From an uncultured Deferribacteraceae bacterium (GTDB taxonomy: Bacteria; Chrysiogenota; Deferribacteres; Deferribacterales; Mucispirillaceae): a stretch of 6,906 nt of DNA. Below, in pieces: positions 1-6,529 of the stretch. Location of the stretch: assembly GCA_947039055.1 (NCBI GenBank), contig CAMQYB010000099.1, positions 1 to 6,906 of the forward strand, given 5' to 3'. The notes under the pieces were generated by a model, which did no database searches, was not told the DNA's origin, and worked only from the letters and a program-made list of their open reading frames with translations. The first letter of the stretch is position 1; every line of letters begins with the position of its first letter. The translations under genes and the position numbers were made by a program.

Positions 1-89
1 AATCTAAGTTACGACTCAACATATAAACTTTATTAACAGTACCTAAGCACGTTAAAACTTTAGTAACTGTTACGAAGCACGCCAACCTT
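1..89 (-). repeat. Degenerate 30-bp tandem repeat at the 3' end of the lipoprotein gene
   Basis: On the minus strand the last 30 nt of the lipoprotein gene (89-60, including its TAA) and the next 30 nt (59-30) match at 20 of 30 positions with no gap, sharing the core CGTGCTT. A third, weaker copy (29-1) runs into the window edge. The period is ten codons, so the copies stay in frame: VGVLRNSY-stop is followed by FNVLRYC-stop. It could be decayed duplication of the gene's 3' end. Confidence 0.4.
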
Positions 90-773
90 TATTGCATTAT
101 CCCAATCAAGATTACTAAAATTATCCAACTCTTTCGTTTCATAAAGATCTGAACCAACTGTTTTAATTCCCATAAATAATATAGTTCCATTTGTTACATT
201 TTTATATATAGCCTTAGTTGCAGATAACGCTTGCATAAAATTAAACGCATCTTTTGGTTTCTGATATATTCCAAGATACGTTCTACCTGTTTGTGGATCA
301 AAATATTTCTGACACGCATCTATTGTTTTACCTACTACAAAACTAAGAAATGACGCACTATAATCAACTGTAATCTCTCCAACCTTCTTAGCACCAACCC
401 AGCTAATATTTTCTATATTATTGACATCTTCAGTTGTAACATATAACACACCGTCTCTAATTTCATGACCGTAATAAAATTCTCGATGTTGTAATTTATA
501 CACAGCTTTAGTCAGTGACACCTCTTTTACATAAACATATGTTCTTCTTGTATAATCAGTGTAATTTTTGCCACCATCACTATGATAGGAGAGATAGCTT
601 CCATTAATATCAATCAATAATTTATCTACCACTTGTCCTAGAAAGCTTGAAGGTGGTGGACTTGTATCGCCATTACCATCGCCGTTACCATCACCATTAT
701 TTGGATCATTTGTTAGATCTCCACATGATAAAATAAATATATGTATACATAGTAATAATAATAATTTTTTAAT
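60..773 (-). CDS. Putative lipoprotein with two tandem ~90-residue domains; likely ATT start
   Basis: I do not recognise the family. Read from 773 the product is 237 residues. Residues 1-17 form a lipoprotein signal peptide (a start followed by KK, five Leu, then a lipobox ending ILSC, with Cys17 to be lipidated). Residues 18-43 are a low-complexity linker of repeated Gly-Asp-Asn and then PPPSS. Two related domains follow, about 44-134 and 142-233. They share FL..VV.K near the start, T.RTY, S.TKA.YK, and a closing W...A.KVG. The frame has no ATG, GTG or TTG before a GTG at 632, and that GTG would remove the signal peptide. An ATT at 773-771 lies 7 nt after an AAGGG ribosome site (785-781), so I take 773 as the start. 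Gly rather than Asp follows the Cys, which in a Gram-negative would fit outer-membrane sorting (inference). The alternative is a gene whose start codon is mutated. The lipoprotein call is fairly firm; the function is unknown. Confidence 0.75.
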   Translation of the reverse strand: MKKLLLLLCIHIFILSCGDLTNDPNNGDGNGDGNGDTSPPPSSFLGQVVDKLLIDINGSYLSYHSDGGKNYTDYTRRTYVYVKEVSLTKAVYKLQHREFYYGHEIRDGVLYVTTEDVNNIENISWVGAKKVGEITVDYSASFLSFVVGKTIDACQKYFDPQTGRTYLGIYQKPKDAFNFMQALSATKAIYKNVTNGTILFMGIKTVGSDLYETKELDNFSNLDWDNAIKVGVLRNSY

Positions 774-780
774 AAAAATA

Positions 781-785
781 CCCTT
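781..785 (-). promoter_or_regulatory. Ribosome binding site deciding the ATT start of the lipoprotein gene
   Basis: The minus-strand sequence AAGGG lies 7 nt before the ATT at 773, followed by AAA AAA and a run of leucine codons. The other in-frame ATT (779-777) is only 1 nt from the site, and an in-frame TAA sits a few codons further upstream. No ATG is available in any frame nearby. Confidence 0.5.
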
Positions 786-815
786 AACTTAATTTCCAAT
801 TTTGTCTTATAATTA

Positions 816-844
816 AATATCGTGCTATTACAAGGCAATGTCAA
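816..844 (-). promoter_or_regulatory. Sigma70-type promoter of the lipoprotein gene
   Basis: On the minus strand a perfect -35 TTGACA (844-839) is followed after 17 bp by GATATT (821-816), which matches four of six -10 consensus bases. Transcription would begin near 808, leaving a leader of about 35 nt that contains the AAGGG ribosome site. This supports translation from about 773 rather than from the GTG at 632. Confidence 0.5.
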
Positions 845-900
845 TATAAAGATATTATTAAGTCAATAATGTTCGATAAATAATTTTTAATTATTGACAT
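838..900. repeat. Repeated GTCAATA motifs forming inverted repeats between divergent genes
   Basis: ATGTCAATA (838-846) is perfectly inverted as TATTGACAT (892-900). GTCAATAAT (862-870) is also perfectly inverted as ATTATTGAC (890-898). GTCAATA thus occurs twice forward (840-846, 862-868) and once reversed (892-898). The first copy covers the -35 box of the lipoprotein promoter. This could be an operator for a regulator acting on one or both divergent promoters, or a chance result of AT-rich -35-like sequence. Confidence 0.3.
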
Positions 901-932
901 GTTGTGTCTAATTTTAAGCGATAATATTAATC

Positions 933-960
933 TTTACAAACAATTTACCGAACCTATAAT
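933..960 (+). promoter_or_regulatory. Sigma70-type promoter of the membrane protein/SUKH pair
   Basis: TTTACA (933-938, five of six -35 consensus bases) and a perfect TATAAT (955-960) are separated by 16 bp. Transcription would start near 967, giving a leader of about 60 nt before the ATG at 1030. A TTGACA at 894-899 has only a GATAAT after 20 bp, so it is a poorer candidate for this strand. Confidence 0.5.
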
Positions 961-1029
961 AACCAGTATTAACTTGTTTTTATATTTAAAAAGTTGTAAA
1001 ATAGTTTTAATGTGTAAAAGGATATTTTG

Positions 1030-1503
1030 ATGAAAAATTATGAGTTTGCATTTTCAATAAAAGGGTTTGCAGTTTTTTTTGCAGTGATGTTGCCAAATAT
1101 ACTTTGGATAGCCTATCCTCCTGCAAACGATCTACTGATAACGAACTTAAGTGACTTCCCTGCTCTAAACAATACTATGTTTATATCTCAATGGATCATG
1201 CTCGCACTACTTATGATCTTAAGCAGAAAGACAGAAATAGAAACAGGTACAGAAACAGAGATAAATAATGACACAAACAAATTTTATATAATATGTTGTA
1301 CAGTATCTCTTATAGGATACTATATCTTTTGGGTATTATATTACATGGCGATTATCTCACCTATCGTATTTATGGGAATGGCTATTTGTCCTTCAATATT
1401 TTTTATCATGTTTTCTTTATCACAAAAAAATAATATAGCTCTCATTCCAGCGATAATTTATGCTGTTCTAAATATCGGAATTACATACTCTAACTTACCA
1501 TAA
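1030..1503 (+). CDS. Small polytopic membrane protein of unknown function
   Basis: The product is 157 residues and very hydrophobic. I see five likely membrane segments, near residues 12-29, 50-65, 85-105, 108-130 and 136-154. The only clearly polar stretch is a Glu/Thr-rich loop at about 67-82. Early features are a KGFAVFFAVMLPN segment followed by YPP. From memory this resembles small hypothetical membrane proteins of low-GC bacteria that have no assigned function. I see no catalytic motif and no signal peptide cleavage site. The ATG at 1030 is preferred over the adjacent TTG at 1027, because AAGG (1018-1021) lies 8 nt before the ATG. It has its own good promoter, and the SUKH-like gene starts 41 bp after it, so the two are probably cotranscribed. 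The coding call is good; the function is unknown. Confidence 0.75.
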   Translation: MKNYEFAFSIKGFAVFFAVMLPNILWIAYPPANDLLITNLSDFPALNNTMFISQWIMLALLMILSRKTEIETGTETEINNDTNKFYIICCTVSLIGYYIFWVLYYMAIISPIVFMGMAICPSIFFIMFSLSQKNNIALIPAIIYAVLNIGITYSNLP

Positions 1504-1544
1504 AAATCATATTATAATTGCCATAAAACTAGAGAAAATTATTT

Positions 1545-2237
1545 ATGTCTATCATCGAACATTTAGCGAAATATAGTCGTGATACTAAAATTATAAGTCA
1601 AAAAGATCTATCTCTCCACAAAGAAGTTATCCCGCAAAAATGGTTTGAAATTTTAAATGAAACTAATTTTGAAACAGTGAAAAATAACGCACTTAACTTA
1701 TGGCGTAATATAGTTGGCGTTGAACTTAGCAACACCATATCTTATATGAACGATTATTTACTTTCATTAAACCTATTACTTACAGGGACAGAATATTCAT
1801 TACTATATGGTGTAAAATATAAGCAAAACAGAGTTAGTTATTACGAAGGAAAATTCTCATTAGATTTGAATAAAAACATAAATTTAAAAAATAATTGGAC
1901 AAACGTTCCACAAGATATACGAAAGTTTTATGAAGAACTACATAACGGATTTTACTATCATGCAAGCCAATCAATGGGGTTATCATCAGTTGATAAAGTA
2001 ACATATTTTGTAGATCCAAATTTTTATATAATTGAAGAGTATCGTGAACTTGTAGAGATTAATTTAGAAACAACATTCGGATTTTTTACAAATGGTATCG
2101 GTGGATATGTTGCAATAGATATAAAACTTAATTCTAGCGATAAAGCTGTTCTATGGTTAAAAGATAAACATCCTAAATACAATATAAAATTTTGGGATTT
2201 TGTTGATGAGTGGATCGTGATCGGAATGGATAATTAA
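1545..2237 (+). CDS. SUKH (SMI1/KNR4)-like protein, possible immunity protein
   Basis: The product is 230 residues, soluble, with no signal peptide. The second half has SUKH-type signposts: W118 and VP at 121-122, FYEELHNG at 128-135, MGLSSVDKV at 144-152, a FGFFTNGIGGYVAIDI core at 178-193, VLWL at 202-205 and FWDFVDEWI at 216-224. Residues 1-110 are less typical and look largely helical. SUKH proteins are known mainly as immunity proteins that bind toxins of contact-dependent and polymorphic toxin systems, and some serve other roles. Here no toxin, Rhs, VgrG or CdiA fragment is visible, so the immunity role is inference from family only. ATG 1545 follows a weak AGAG site (1531-1534). It is probably cotranscribed with the membrane protein upstream. 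The family call comes from motif pattern alone. Confidence 0.6.
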   Translation: MSIIEHLAKYSRDTKIISQKDLSLHKEVIPQKWFEILNETNFETVKNNALNLWRNIVGVELSNTISYMNDYLLSLNLLLTGTEYSLLYGVKYKQNRVSYYEGKFSLDLNKNINLKNNWTNVPQDIRKFYEELHNGFYYHASQSMGLSSVDKVTYFVDPNFYIIEEYRELVEINLETTFGFFTNGIGGYVAIDIKLNSSDKAVLWLKDKHPKYNIKFWDFVDEWIVIGMDN

Positions 2238-2310
2238 TAATATAAATACCCCACCTTTTTTACTCTCTACCCTCTATTTTGTCTAAATTAACATACATTT
2301 AATAGTTATC

Positions 2311-2351
2311 ATAAATAAAAAAGAGAGTGCTACATTACGCAACACTCTCTT
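2311..2351 (-). terminator. Rho-independent terminator of the pot operon, possibly bidirectional
   Basis: A perfect 9-bp stem, AAGAGAGTG (2321-2329) with CACTCTCTT (2343-2351), encloses a 13-nt loop. On the minus strand the stem is followed by TTTTATTTATG, so the transcript from potD would end in a U-run, about 120 nt past the potD stop. On the plus strand the following sequence is T-rich but interrupted, so it may also end the SUKH-like transcript, less efficiently. Confidence 0.75.
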
Positions 2352-2386
2352 ATCTAATTCTTATTTAATTCGTATCTAATTCTTAT
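2351..2386. repeat. Exact 14-bp direct repeat between potD and its terminator
   Basis: TATCTAATTCTTAT occurs at 2351-2364 and again at 2373-2386, a 22-bp period. The rest of the gap up to the potD stop is AT-rich, with no ORF or RNA gene that I can support. It may be a small local duplication without function. Confidence 0.35.
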
Positions 2387-2470
2387 CGATTTATTATTAA
2401 TTTATATCTAGTTTCGATCAACACAATACAATCAATATTGCAATCTGCTGAACACATACTCATCAATAAT

Positions 2471-3520
2471 CTAGTTTACTGTTTTCAGTTGTTCCCAATA
2501 TTTTTCATAAACAATAATCGACTCAAGCACATCATTTTGAAATTCAATTTTATTCATCTCTTCTTGTGAAGGATAAAGGATCGCACTTTCTGCAATATCT
2601 TTCGGTAAAAATTCTCTTGATTTTGGAGATGGTGATGCGTATCCATACTCCTCTGATATTCTTGCTGAAATATCAGGACGTAGAAGATAGTTAATCAGTT
2701 TATAAGCGTTCTCTGAATTCTCTGCACCAACTGGTATAGCGTAACAATCACCCCAGCCGATAGCGCCCTCTTCAGGATATATAAATTTAATATCGGGGTT
2801 CTCTTTTGCTGCCATGAAAACTTCTCCACCCCATACAAGTCCGATATAAACCTCTTCATTTAATAAAGGAACTTTAGGTGAATCTGAATTAAATAATCTA
2901 ATAGACGGATAAAGTTTTACAAGCTCATTATAAGCCTCTTCAATCTCTTTTGGATTAGTGCTGTTTCCAGAGTAACCAAGCGATGTTAAACCGATATGGA
3001 AAACTTCTCTTATATCATTTTGTACGATAACTTTACCTTTATATTCTGCGTCCCATAGATCTTTCCAAGATGTTACATTATCTGGATTGATAAATTTTGA
3101 GTTAACAGCAATACCAGTTATACCCCACATGAACGGTATAGAATATTTATTACCTTTGTCGTATGATTGATTAAGAAGTGCTTTGTCAATCTCTTTAACG
3201 TTAGGCAGTTTACTTAAATCCATAGGTGCTAATAAACCATCTTTTATCATCTTAGCTATATAGTAAGTTGAAGGAAAAATAAGATCATATCCTGAACCTT
3301 TTAATAGTTTAACTTTTGAGTACATAGACTCGTTACTATCATAAGTTGAGTAGACAACCTCGATACCAGTTTCTTTCTCAAAATCTTCTAATATATCTTC
3401 CGATATATACTCTGCCCAATTAAAAACATTAACTACTTCTTTATTCTTTTTCTTGCAACCTGAAATAGTTAGAACTGAAAATGCTACTAAAAGCAAAACT
3501 AATAAATACTGTTTTTTCAT
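2471..3520 (-). CDS. potD: Spermidine/putrescine-binding lipoprotein PotD
   Basis: This is the substrate-capture component of the PotABCD polyamine importer. The 349-residue product is about the usual size. Residues 1-22 are a lipoprotein signal peptide with lipobox ISGC and Cys22, so the protein is membrane-anchored rather than free in the periplasm as in E. coli. The mature part is a type II periplasmic-binding fold. Aligned from memory to E. coli PotD, the polyamine-contacting residues are all present: W35, E37, Y38, S84, Y86, D169, E172, W230, W256, D258, Y294 and Q328. The SLGYSGNSTNPKEIEEAYNE segment (from about 180) is nearly the E. coli sequence. The start is an ATG with a GGGGAG site 10 nt upstream. 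It is the last gene of the operon, 66 bp after potC and just ahead of a terminator. Specificity for spermidine versus putrescine cannot be settled by eye. Confidence 0.95.
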   Translation of the reverse strand: MKKQYLLVLLLVAFSVLTISGCKKKNKEVVNVFNWAEYISEDILEDFEKETGIEVVYSTYDSNESMYSKVKLLKGSGYDLIFPSTYYIAKMIKDGLLAPMDLSKLPNVKEIDKALLNQSYDKGNKYSIPFMWGITGIAVNSKFINPDNVTSWKDLWDAEYKGKVIVQNDIREVFHIGLTSLGYSGNSTNPKEIEEAYNELVKLYPSIRLFNSDSPKVPLLNEEVYIGLVWGGEVFMAAKENPDIKFIYPEEGAIGWGDCYAIPVGAENSENAYKLINYLLRPDISARISEEYGYASPSPKSREFLPKDIAESAILYPSQEEMNKIEFQNDVLESIIVYEKYWEQLKTVN

Positions 3521-3530
3521 AATTTTTTAT

Positions 3531-3536
3531 CTCCCC
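3531..3536 (-). promoter_or_regulatory. Strong ribosome binding site of potD
   Basis: GGGGAG on the minus strand lies 10 nt ahead of the potD ATG. It sits in the 66-bp potC-potD gap, where I see no terminator hairpin and no convincing internal promoter. A strong separate site would fit the need for more binding protein than permease. Confidence 0.5.
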
Positions 3537-3586
3537 TATTCTATATTTTTAACACTCATTAAATCACTTTATTGTATTAAAATATT

Positions 3587-4372
3587 TTATTTAAATTTTG
3601 TTTTTGTTTTATCTCTTAATAATATCTGTGAGATAACTATTAAGATAAAAGATAATCCAAATATAATCGTACTAAGAGCATTAACCTCAGGAGTTACACC
3701 TAACCGTACCATTGAATATATTTTTAATGGTAAAACTTCAAACCCTGGACCTGTTGTAAAAAATGACCCGATAGAGTCATCCATTGATATCGTAAATGAT
3801 AACAACCAACCTGCAACGACTGCTGGCAAAATTGATGGCAATATAATATACCAAAATGTTTTTAAACTATCTGCTCCTAAATCTTTCGCAGCTTCAATAA
3901 TATTTTTATCAAAACCTGCAAGCCTTGAGAACAACGCTATCACGACAAACGGCAAACTAAAAGTAACGTGTGTAATTAATAATGTTGTAAAACCAAGTGG
4001 CAAATCAATCACTAAAAATAGTATCAACAACGATATACCCATAACAATATCTGGAGACATCAATACCACATATATCAACGTTAATAAAAAGTTTTTACCG
4101 AAAAAATTAAACCTAAATATAGATACCGATGCTAAAGTGCCTATCACAGTTGCAATCGTTGCAACAGATATCGCTAATATAAACGAATTAAGTGAAGCTT
4201 CAACTAATCCTTTATTATCAAATAGTTTGACATACCATTCTAAAGTAAACTCGCCTATAGATGTGCCGTACCTTGATGAATTAAACGATAGAAATATAAG
4301 TATAAATAACGGTATGTATAAAAATAAATATACCATCCATAAGTAGATATTTTTCAAATATTTTTCACTCAT
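3587..4372 (-). CDS. potC: Polyamine ABC transporter permease PotC
   Basis: This is one of the two inner-membrane permease subunits of the PotABCD importer. The 261-residue product has six likely membrane segments, near 9-29, 61-84, 94-118, 126-150, 177-197 and 232-252. The EAA coupling loop that docks on PotA is at about 159-188 (EAAKDLGAD, then ILP and AG). The stretch SMDD (196-199), TGPGFEVLPLKIYSM (207-221), GVTPEVNAL and the terminal RDKTKTK closely match E. coli PotC as I remember it, which separates it from PotB and from other MetI-type permeases. Its ATG is 2 nt after the potB stop, with AAGG about 10 nt upstream inside potB, so translation is likely coupled. The length is normal for the family. 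Confidence 0.95.
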   Translation of the reverse strand: MSEKYLKNIYLWMVYLFLYIPLFILIFLSFNSSRYGTSIGEFTLEWYVKLFDNKGLVEASLNSFILAISVATIATVIGTLASVSIFRFNFFGKNFLLTLIYVVLMSPDIVMGISLLILFLVIDLPLGFTTLLITHVTFSLPFVVIALFSRLAGFDKNIIEAAKDLGADSLKTFWYIILPSILPAVVAGWLLSFTISMDDSIGSFFTTGPGFEVLPLKIYSMVRLGVTPEVNALSTIIFGLSFILIVISQILLRDKTKTKFK

Positions 4373-4374
4373 AT

Positions 4375-5226
4375 CTACAACACCTTACTATTAATTTTCT
4401 TAGCAGATTTATAATATGCAAATAACATAAACGCCATAATAATCATCAACAGATTAGACACAGCTGATCCAAACGGCCAGTTTCTTGCAAGTAAAAATTG
4501 ATCCTTAATTAAGTTACCGATAAGTAGATTTTTTGCTCCACCTAAAATATCTGGAATATAAAACAAACCTAGTGATGGTAGAAAAACCAATAAACAACCA
4601 GCTATAATTCCAGGTACTGTTAGAGGTATAATAATATATGTGAACACTTTAAATCTGCTTGCACCTAAATCTCCTGCAGCTTCAAGATACCTTACATCAA
4701 GTTTATCTATCGTTGCATAAAGAGGCAAAATCATAAACGGCAGAAGCGTGTATACTAACCCTAAAATAACTGCACCCTCTGTGTATAAAAGATTTAAAGG
4801 TGCATCAATTATCCCGACCGTTTCAAGAGTAGTATTTATTATTCCATTAGTTGTTAATAAAACTTTGATCGCATATGTACGAATAAGTGCCGATGTCCAG
4901 TACGGAATAATCACAAGTATTGCAAGTAACGATTTATATTTAAAATTCGATCTAGCTAGTATATACGCAAACGGATAACCGATTAGAAGAACTAAAGCTG
5001 TGGTGATCGTTGCCATTTTAAATGAGTTAAATAAAACTTGAAAATATAGCGAACTAAAAAATGATTTATAGTTATCAAGTGTAAAAGCTACATCAAAAAA
5101 CCCTGTTTCACTTCTTTCAAAAAAACTTATTATAAACATCATTATGTTAGGTATGAACGCAAATATCAGAAGCCATAAAGCTATGATTGCGACAGTAACA
5201 ACGTTGAAAAAATTACGTTCTTTCAT
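4375..5226 (-). CDS. potB: Polyamine ABC transporter permease PotB
   Basis: This is the partner permease of PotC, forming the membrane channel for spermidine/putrescine. The 283-residue product has six likely membrane segments, near 9-36, 66-91, 99-118, 152-175, 203-225 and 255-274. The EAA loop at about 182-211 reads EAAGDLGAS, then IIIPLTVPGIIAG, and would contact the PotA dimer. IPYWTSALIRTYA (107-119) and LPSLGLFYIPDILGG (216-230) are typical PotB sequences. The ATG overlaps the end of potA by 14 bp. A GGGAGG site lies about 12 nt upstream, inside the final potA codons, so the two genes should be translationally coupled. The size and order are those of the standard potABCD operon. Confidence 0.95.
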   Translation of the reverse strand: MKERNFFNVVTVAIIALWLLIFAFIPNIMMFIISFFERSETGFFDVAFTLDNYKSFFSSLYFQVLFNSFKMATITTALVLLIGYPFAYILARSNFKYKSLLAILVIIPYWTSALIRTYAIKVLLTTNGIINTTLETVGIIDAPLNLLYTEGAVILGLVYTLLPFMILPLYATIDKLDVRYLEAAGDLGASRFKVFTYIIIPLTVPGIIAGCLLVFLPSLGLFYIPDILGGAKNLLIGNLIKDQFLLARNWPFGSAVSNLLMIIMAFMLFAYYKSAKKINSKVL

Positions 5227-6466
5227 CAGTTATAACTACCTCCCATCCAGATACCCAACCGATAGAAACTTTCTCATTATAATTATAATCTAAATCTTCA
5301 TACTCTTCATTGAAGAACTCAGATGCTTTAATCTGCTTACCGTTATTTAACCTAATTAATGTATCAAGTGTTGCACCTTTATAAGTTTTGAATTCTATAT
5401 TGCCAAGCATCAACCCTTCAGTATCTGGCACTTCAGATATTTTTTCAATTACCATATCTTCAGGACGCAAAAGTAATTTAAATTTCTGTCCAACAGCTAA
5501 TTTTTTATCTGTATCAACTGTACAAATTCTACCCTCAACTTTAGCGTTAATAAGATTGTCTTCTGTGTATCCTAAAACCTCTGCATCAAATATATTTATA
5601 TCGCCTATGAACGATGCTACAAAAAGTGAGTTAGGGTTTTCGTAAACATCTTTAGGAGAACCGATCTGCTCAACGACACCATTATTCATCACAACAACTC
5701 TATCAGACATAGATAACGCCTCTTCTTGATCGTGCGTTACAAAGATAAAAGTTATGCCAAGTTTACGCTGTAACTGTTTTAATTCGTTCTGCATATTTTT
5801 ACGCAGTGACGCATCAAGTGCTGATAACGGTTCATCAAGTAATAACACTAATGGATTATTTACAACGGCTCTTGCAAGTGCAACACGTTGTTGTTGTCCG
5901 CCTGATAATTGATGAGGTTTACGATCAACATAATCTTCTAACTTAACGATGCGAAGTATCTCCATTACACGCGTGTGAATTTCTTCTTTCGGTATTTTAT
6001 TCATTTTAAGTCCGAACGCTACATTGTTGAAAACCGTCATGTGTGGAAATAAAGCGTAACTTTGAAAAACAGTATTTACGCCTCTTTTATTTGGTTGCTC
6101 ATCTTTCATCAATTTACCGTTGATAAATGTTTGTCCAGAGTCTGCAGTTTCAAACCCACCGATAATTCTAAGCGTTGTTGTTTTACCACATCCTGAGGGT
6201 CCAAGTAGAGTTAAGAACTCGCCGTTGTAGATTGATAGATCTAAATTATCTAAAACTTTTTTAGAGTCGAACGATTTATTGATCCCTTTAAGTTCAACAA
6301 TTACCTTGCGTCTAACATCGGTATCGTTTGATGTTACGATTTCATTATCTAAAATACTTTCAGATTGATTATCGATTGAATAATCTGTTTTTGATATTAT
6401 GTCTGCAAAAAAATTACTGCTGATCCTAAAAATATTAGGAAAAGTTGTAAAAGCTGTTTTTTTCAA
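5213..6466 (-). CDS. potA: Polyamine ABC transporter ATP-binding protein PotA, N-terminally extended
   Basis: This is the ATPase that drives PotABCD polyamine import from the cytoplasmic side. Of 417 residues, the ABC domain begins near 56. Walker A is GPSGCGKTT (89-97), the Q-loop Gln is at 135, the signature LSGGQQQ at 187-193, Walker B VLLLDEP at 207-213, the D-loop SALD at 215-218 and the switch His at 245. The C-terminal regulatory (TOBE-like) part, about 283-417, holds LLRPED (332-337), SEFFNE (382-387) and GWEVV near the end, as in E. coli PotA. The start is TTG at 6466, with GGAG 7 nt upstream. I found no ATG, GTG or TTG in roughly the next 55 codons, so the extra residues before the ABC domain (about 40 more than in E. 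coli) seem real. The extension is Ser/Asn/Asp-rich after an initial aromatic stretch and has no known motif. Confidence 0.95.
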   Translation of the reverse strand: MKKTAFTTFPNIFRISSNFFADIISKTDYSIDNQSESILDNEIVTSNDTDVRRKVIVELKGINKSFDSKKVLDNLDLSIYNGEFLTLLGPSGCGKTTTLRIIGGFETADSGQTFINGKLMKDEQPNKRGVNTVFQSYALFPHMTVFNNVAFGLKMNKIPKEEIHTRVMEILRIVKLEDYVDRKPHQLSGGQQQRVALARAVVNNPLVLLLDEPLSALDASLRKNMQNELKQLQRKLGITFIFVTHDQEEALSMSDRVVVMNNGVVEQIGSPKDVYENPNSLFVASFIGDINIFDAEVLGYTEDNLINAKVEGRICTVDTDKKLAVGQKFKLLLRPEDMVIEKISEVPDTEGLMLGNIEFKTYKGATLDTLIRLNNGKQIKASEFFNEEYEDLDYNYNEKVSIGWVSGWEVVITDERT

Positions 6467-6473
6467 AATAACA

Positions 6474-6477
6474 CTCC
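6474..6477 (-). promoter_or_regulatory. Ribosome binding site supporting the TTG start of potA
   Basis: GGAG on the minus strand is followed by a 7-nt spacer and then TTG AAA AAA at 6466. There is no nearby in-frame ATG or GTG, so this site decides the start and keeps the N-terminal extension in the protein. Confidence 0.6.
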
Positions 6478-6500
6478 AAAATTTAACTCTTTAGAAGAGA

Positions 6501-6529
6501 AAAGTATAGTTTTTTTAGATAAATGTCAA
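6501..6529 (-). promoter_or_regulatory. Sigma70-type promoter of the potABCD operon
   Basis: A perfect TTGACA (6529-6524) is followed by overlapping -10 candidates: TATACT (6508-6503, 15-bp spacer, five of six consensus bases) and TACTTT (6506-6501, 17-bp spacer). Transcription would start about 30 nt ahead of the potA TTG. It is the only clear promoter I see for the four genes. Confidence 0.55.

Noticed and set aside
894..925. TTGACA (894-899) with GATAAT (920-925) as the plus-strand promoter
   Set aside because: The 20-bp spacer is too long for sigma70, and TTTACA/TATAAT at 933-960 with 16 bp is better placed and closer to consensus.
1513..1518. TATAAT between the membrane protein and the SUKH-like gene as an internal promoter
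   Set aside because: No -35 element lies at a suitable distance. In AT-rich DNA an isolated TATAAT is expected by chance.
1834..2019. A 61-codon minus-strand open frame inside the SUKH-like gene
   Set aside because: It is antisense to a better supported gene and has no ribosome site or family resemblance. I considered it as a hidden toxin partner, but nothing supports that.
3521..3586. Separate potD promoter in the potC-potD gap
   Set aside because: There is a TATAGAAT-like stretch but no -35 box at proper spacing, so readthrough from potA is the simpler view.
3453..4346. A 297-codon plus-strand open frame opposite potC and the potC-potD gap
   Set aside because: It lies antisense to clearly conserved potC and the start of potD, has an Asn/Ile-rich composition with no recognisable domain, and has no convincing ribosome site. 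It is a shadow of the low-GC coding strand.
4748..5645. Short plus-strand open frames opposite potB (4748-4978) and potA (5388-5645)
   Set aside because: Both are antisense to well-conserved transporter genes and show no protein-like pattern.
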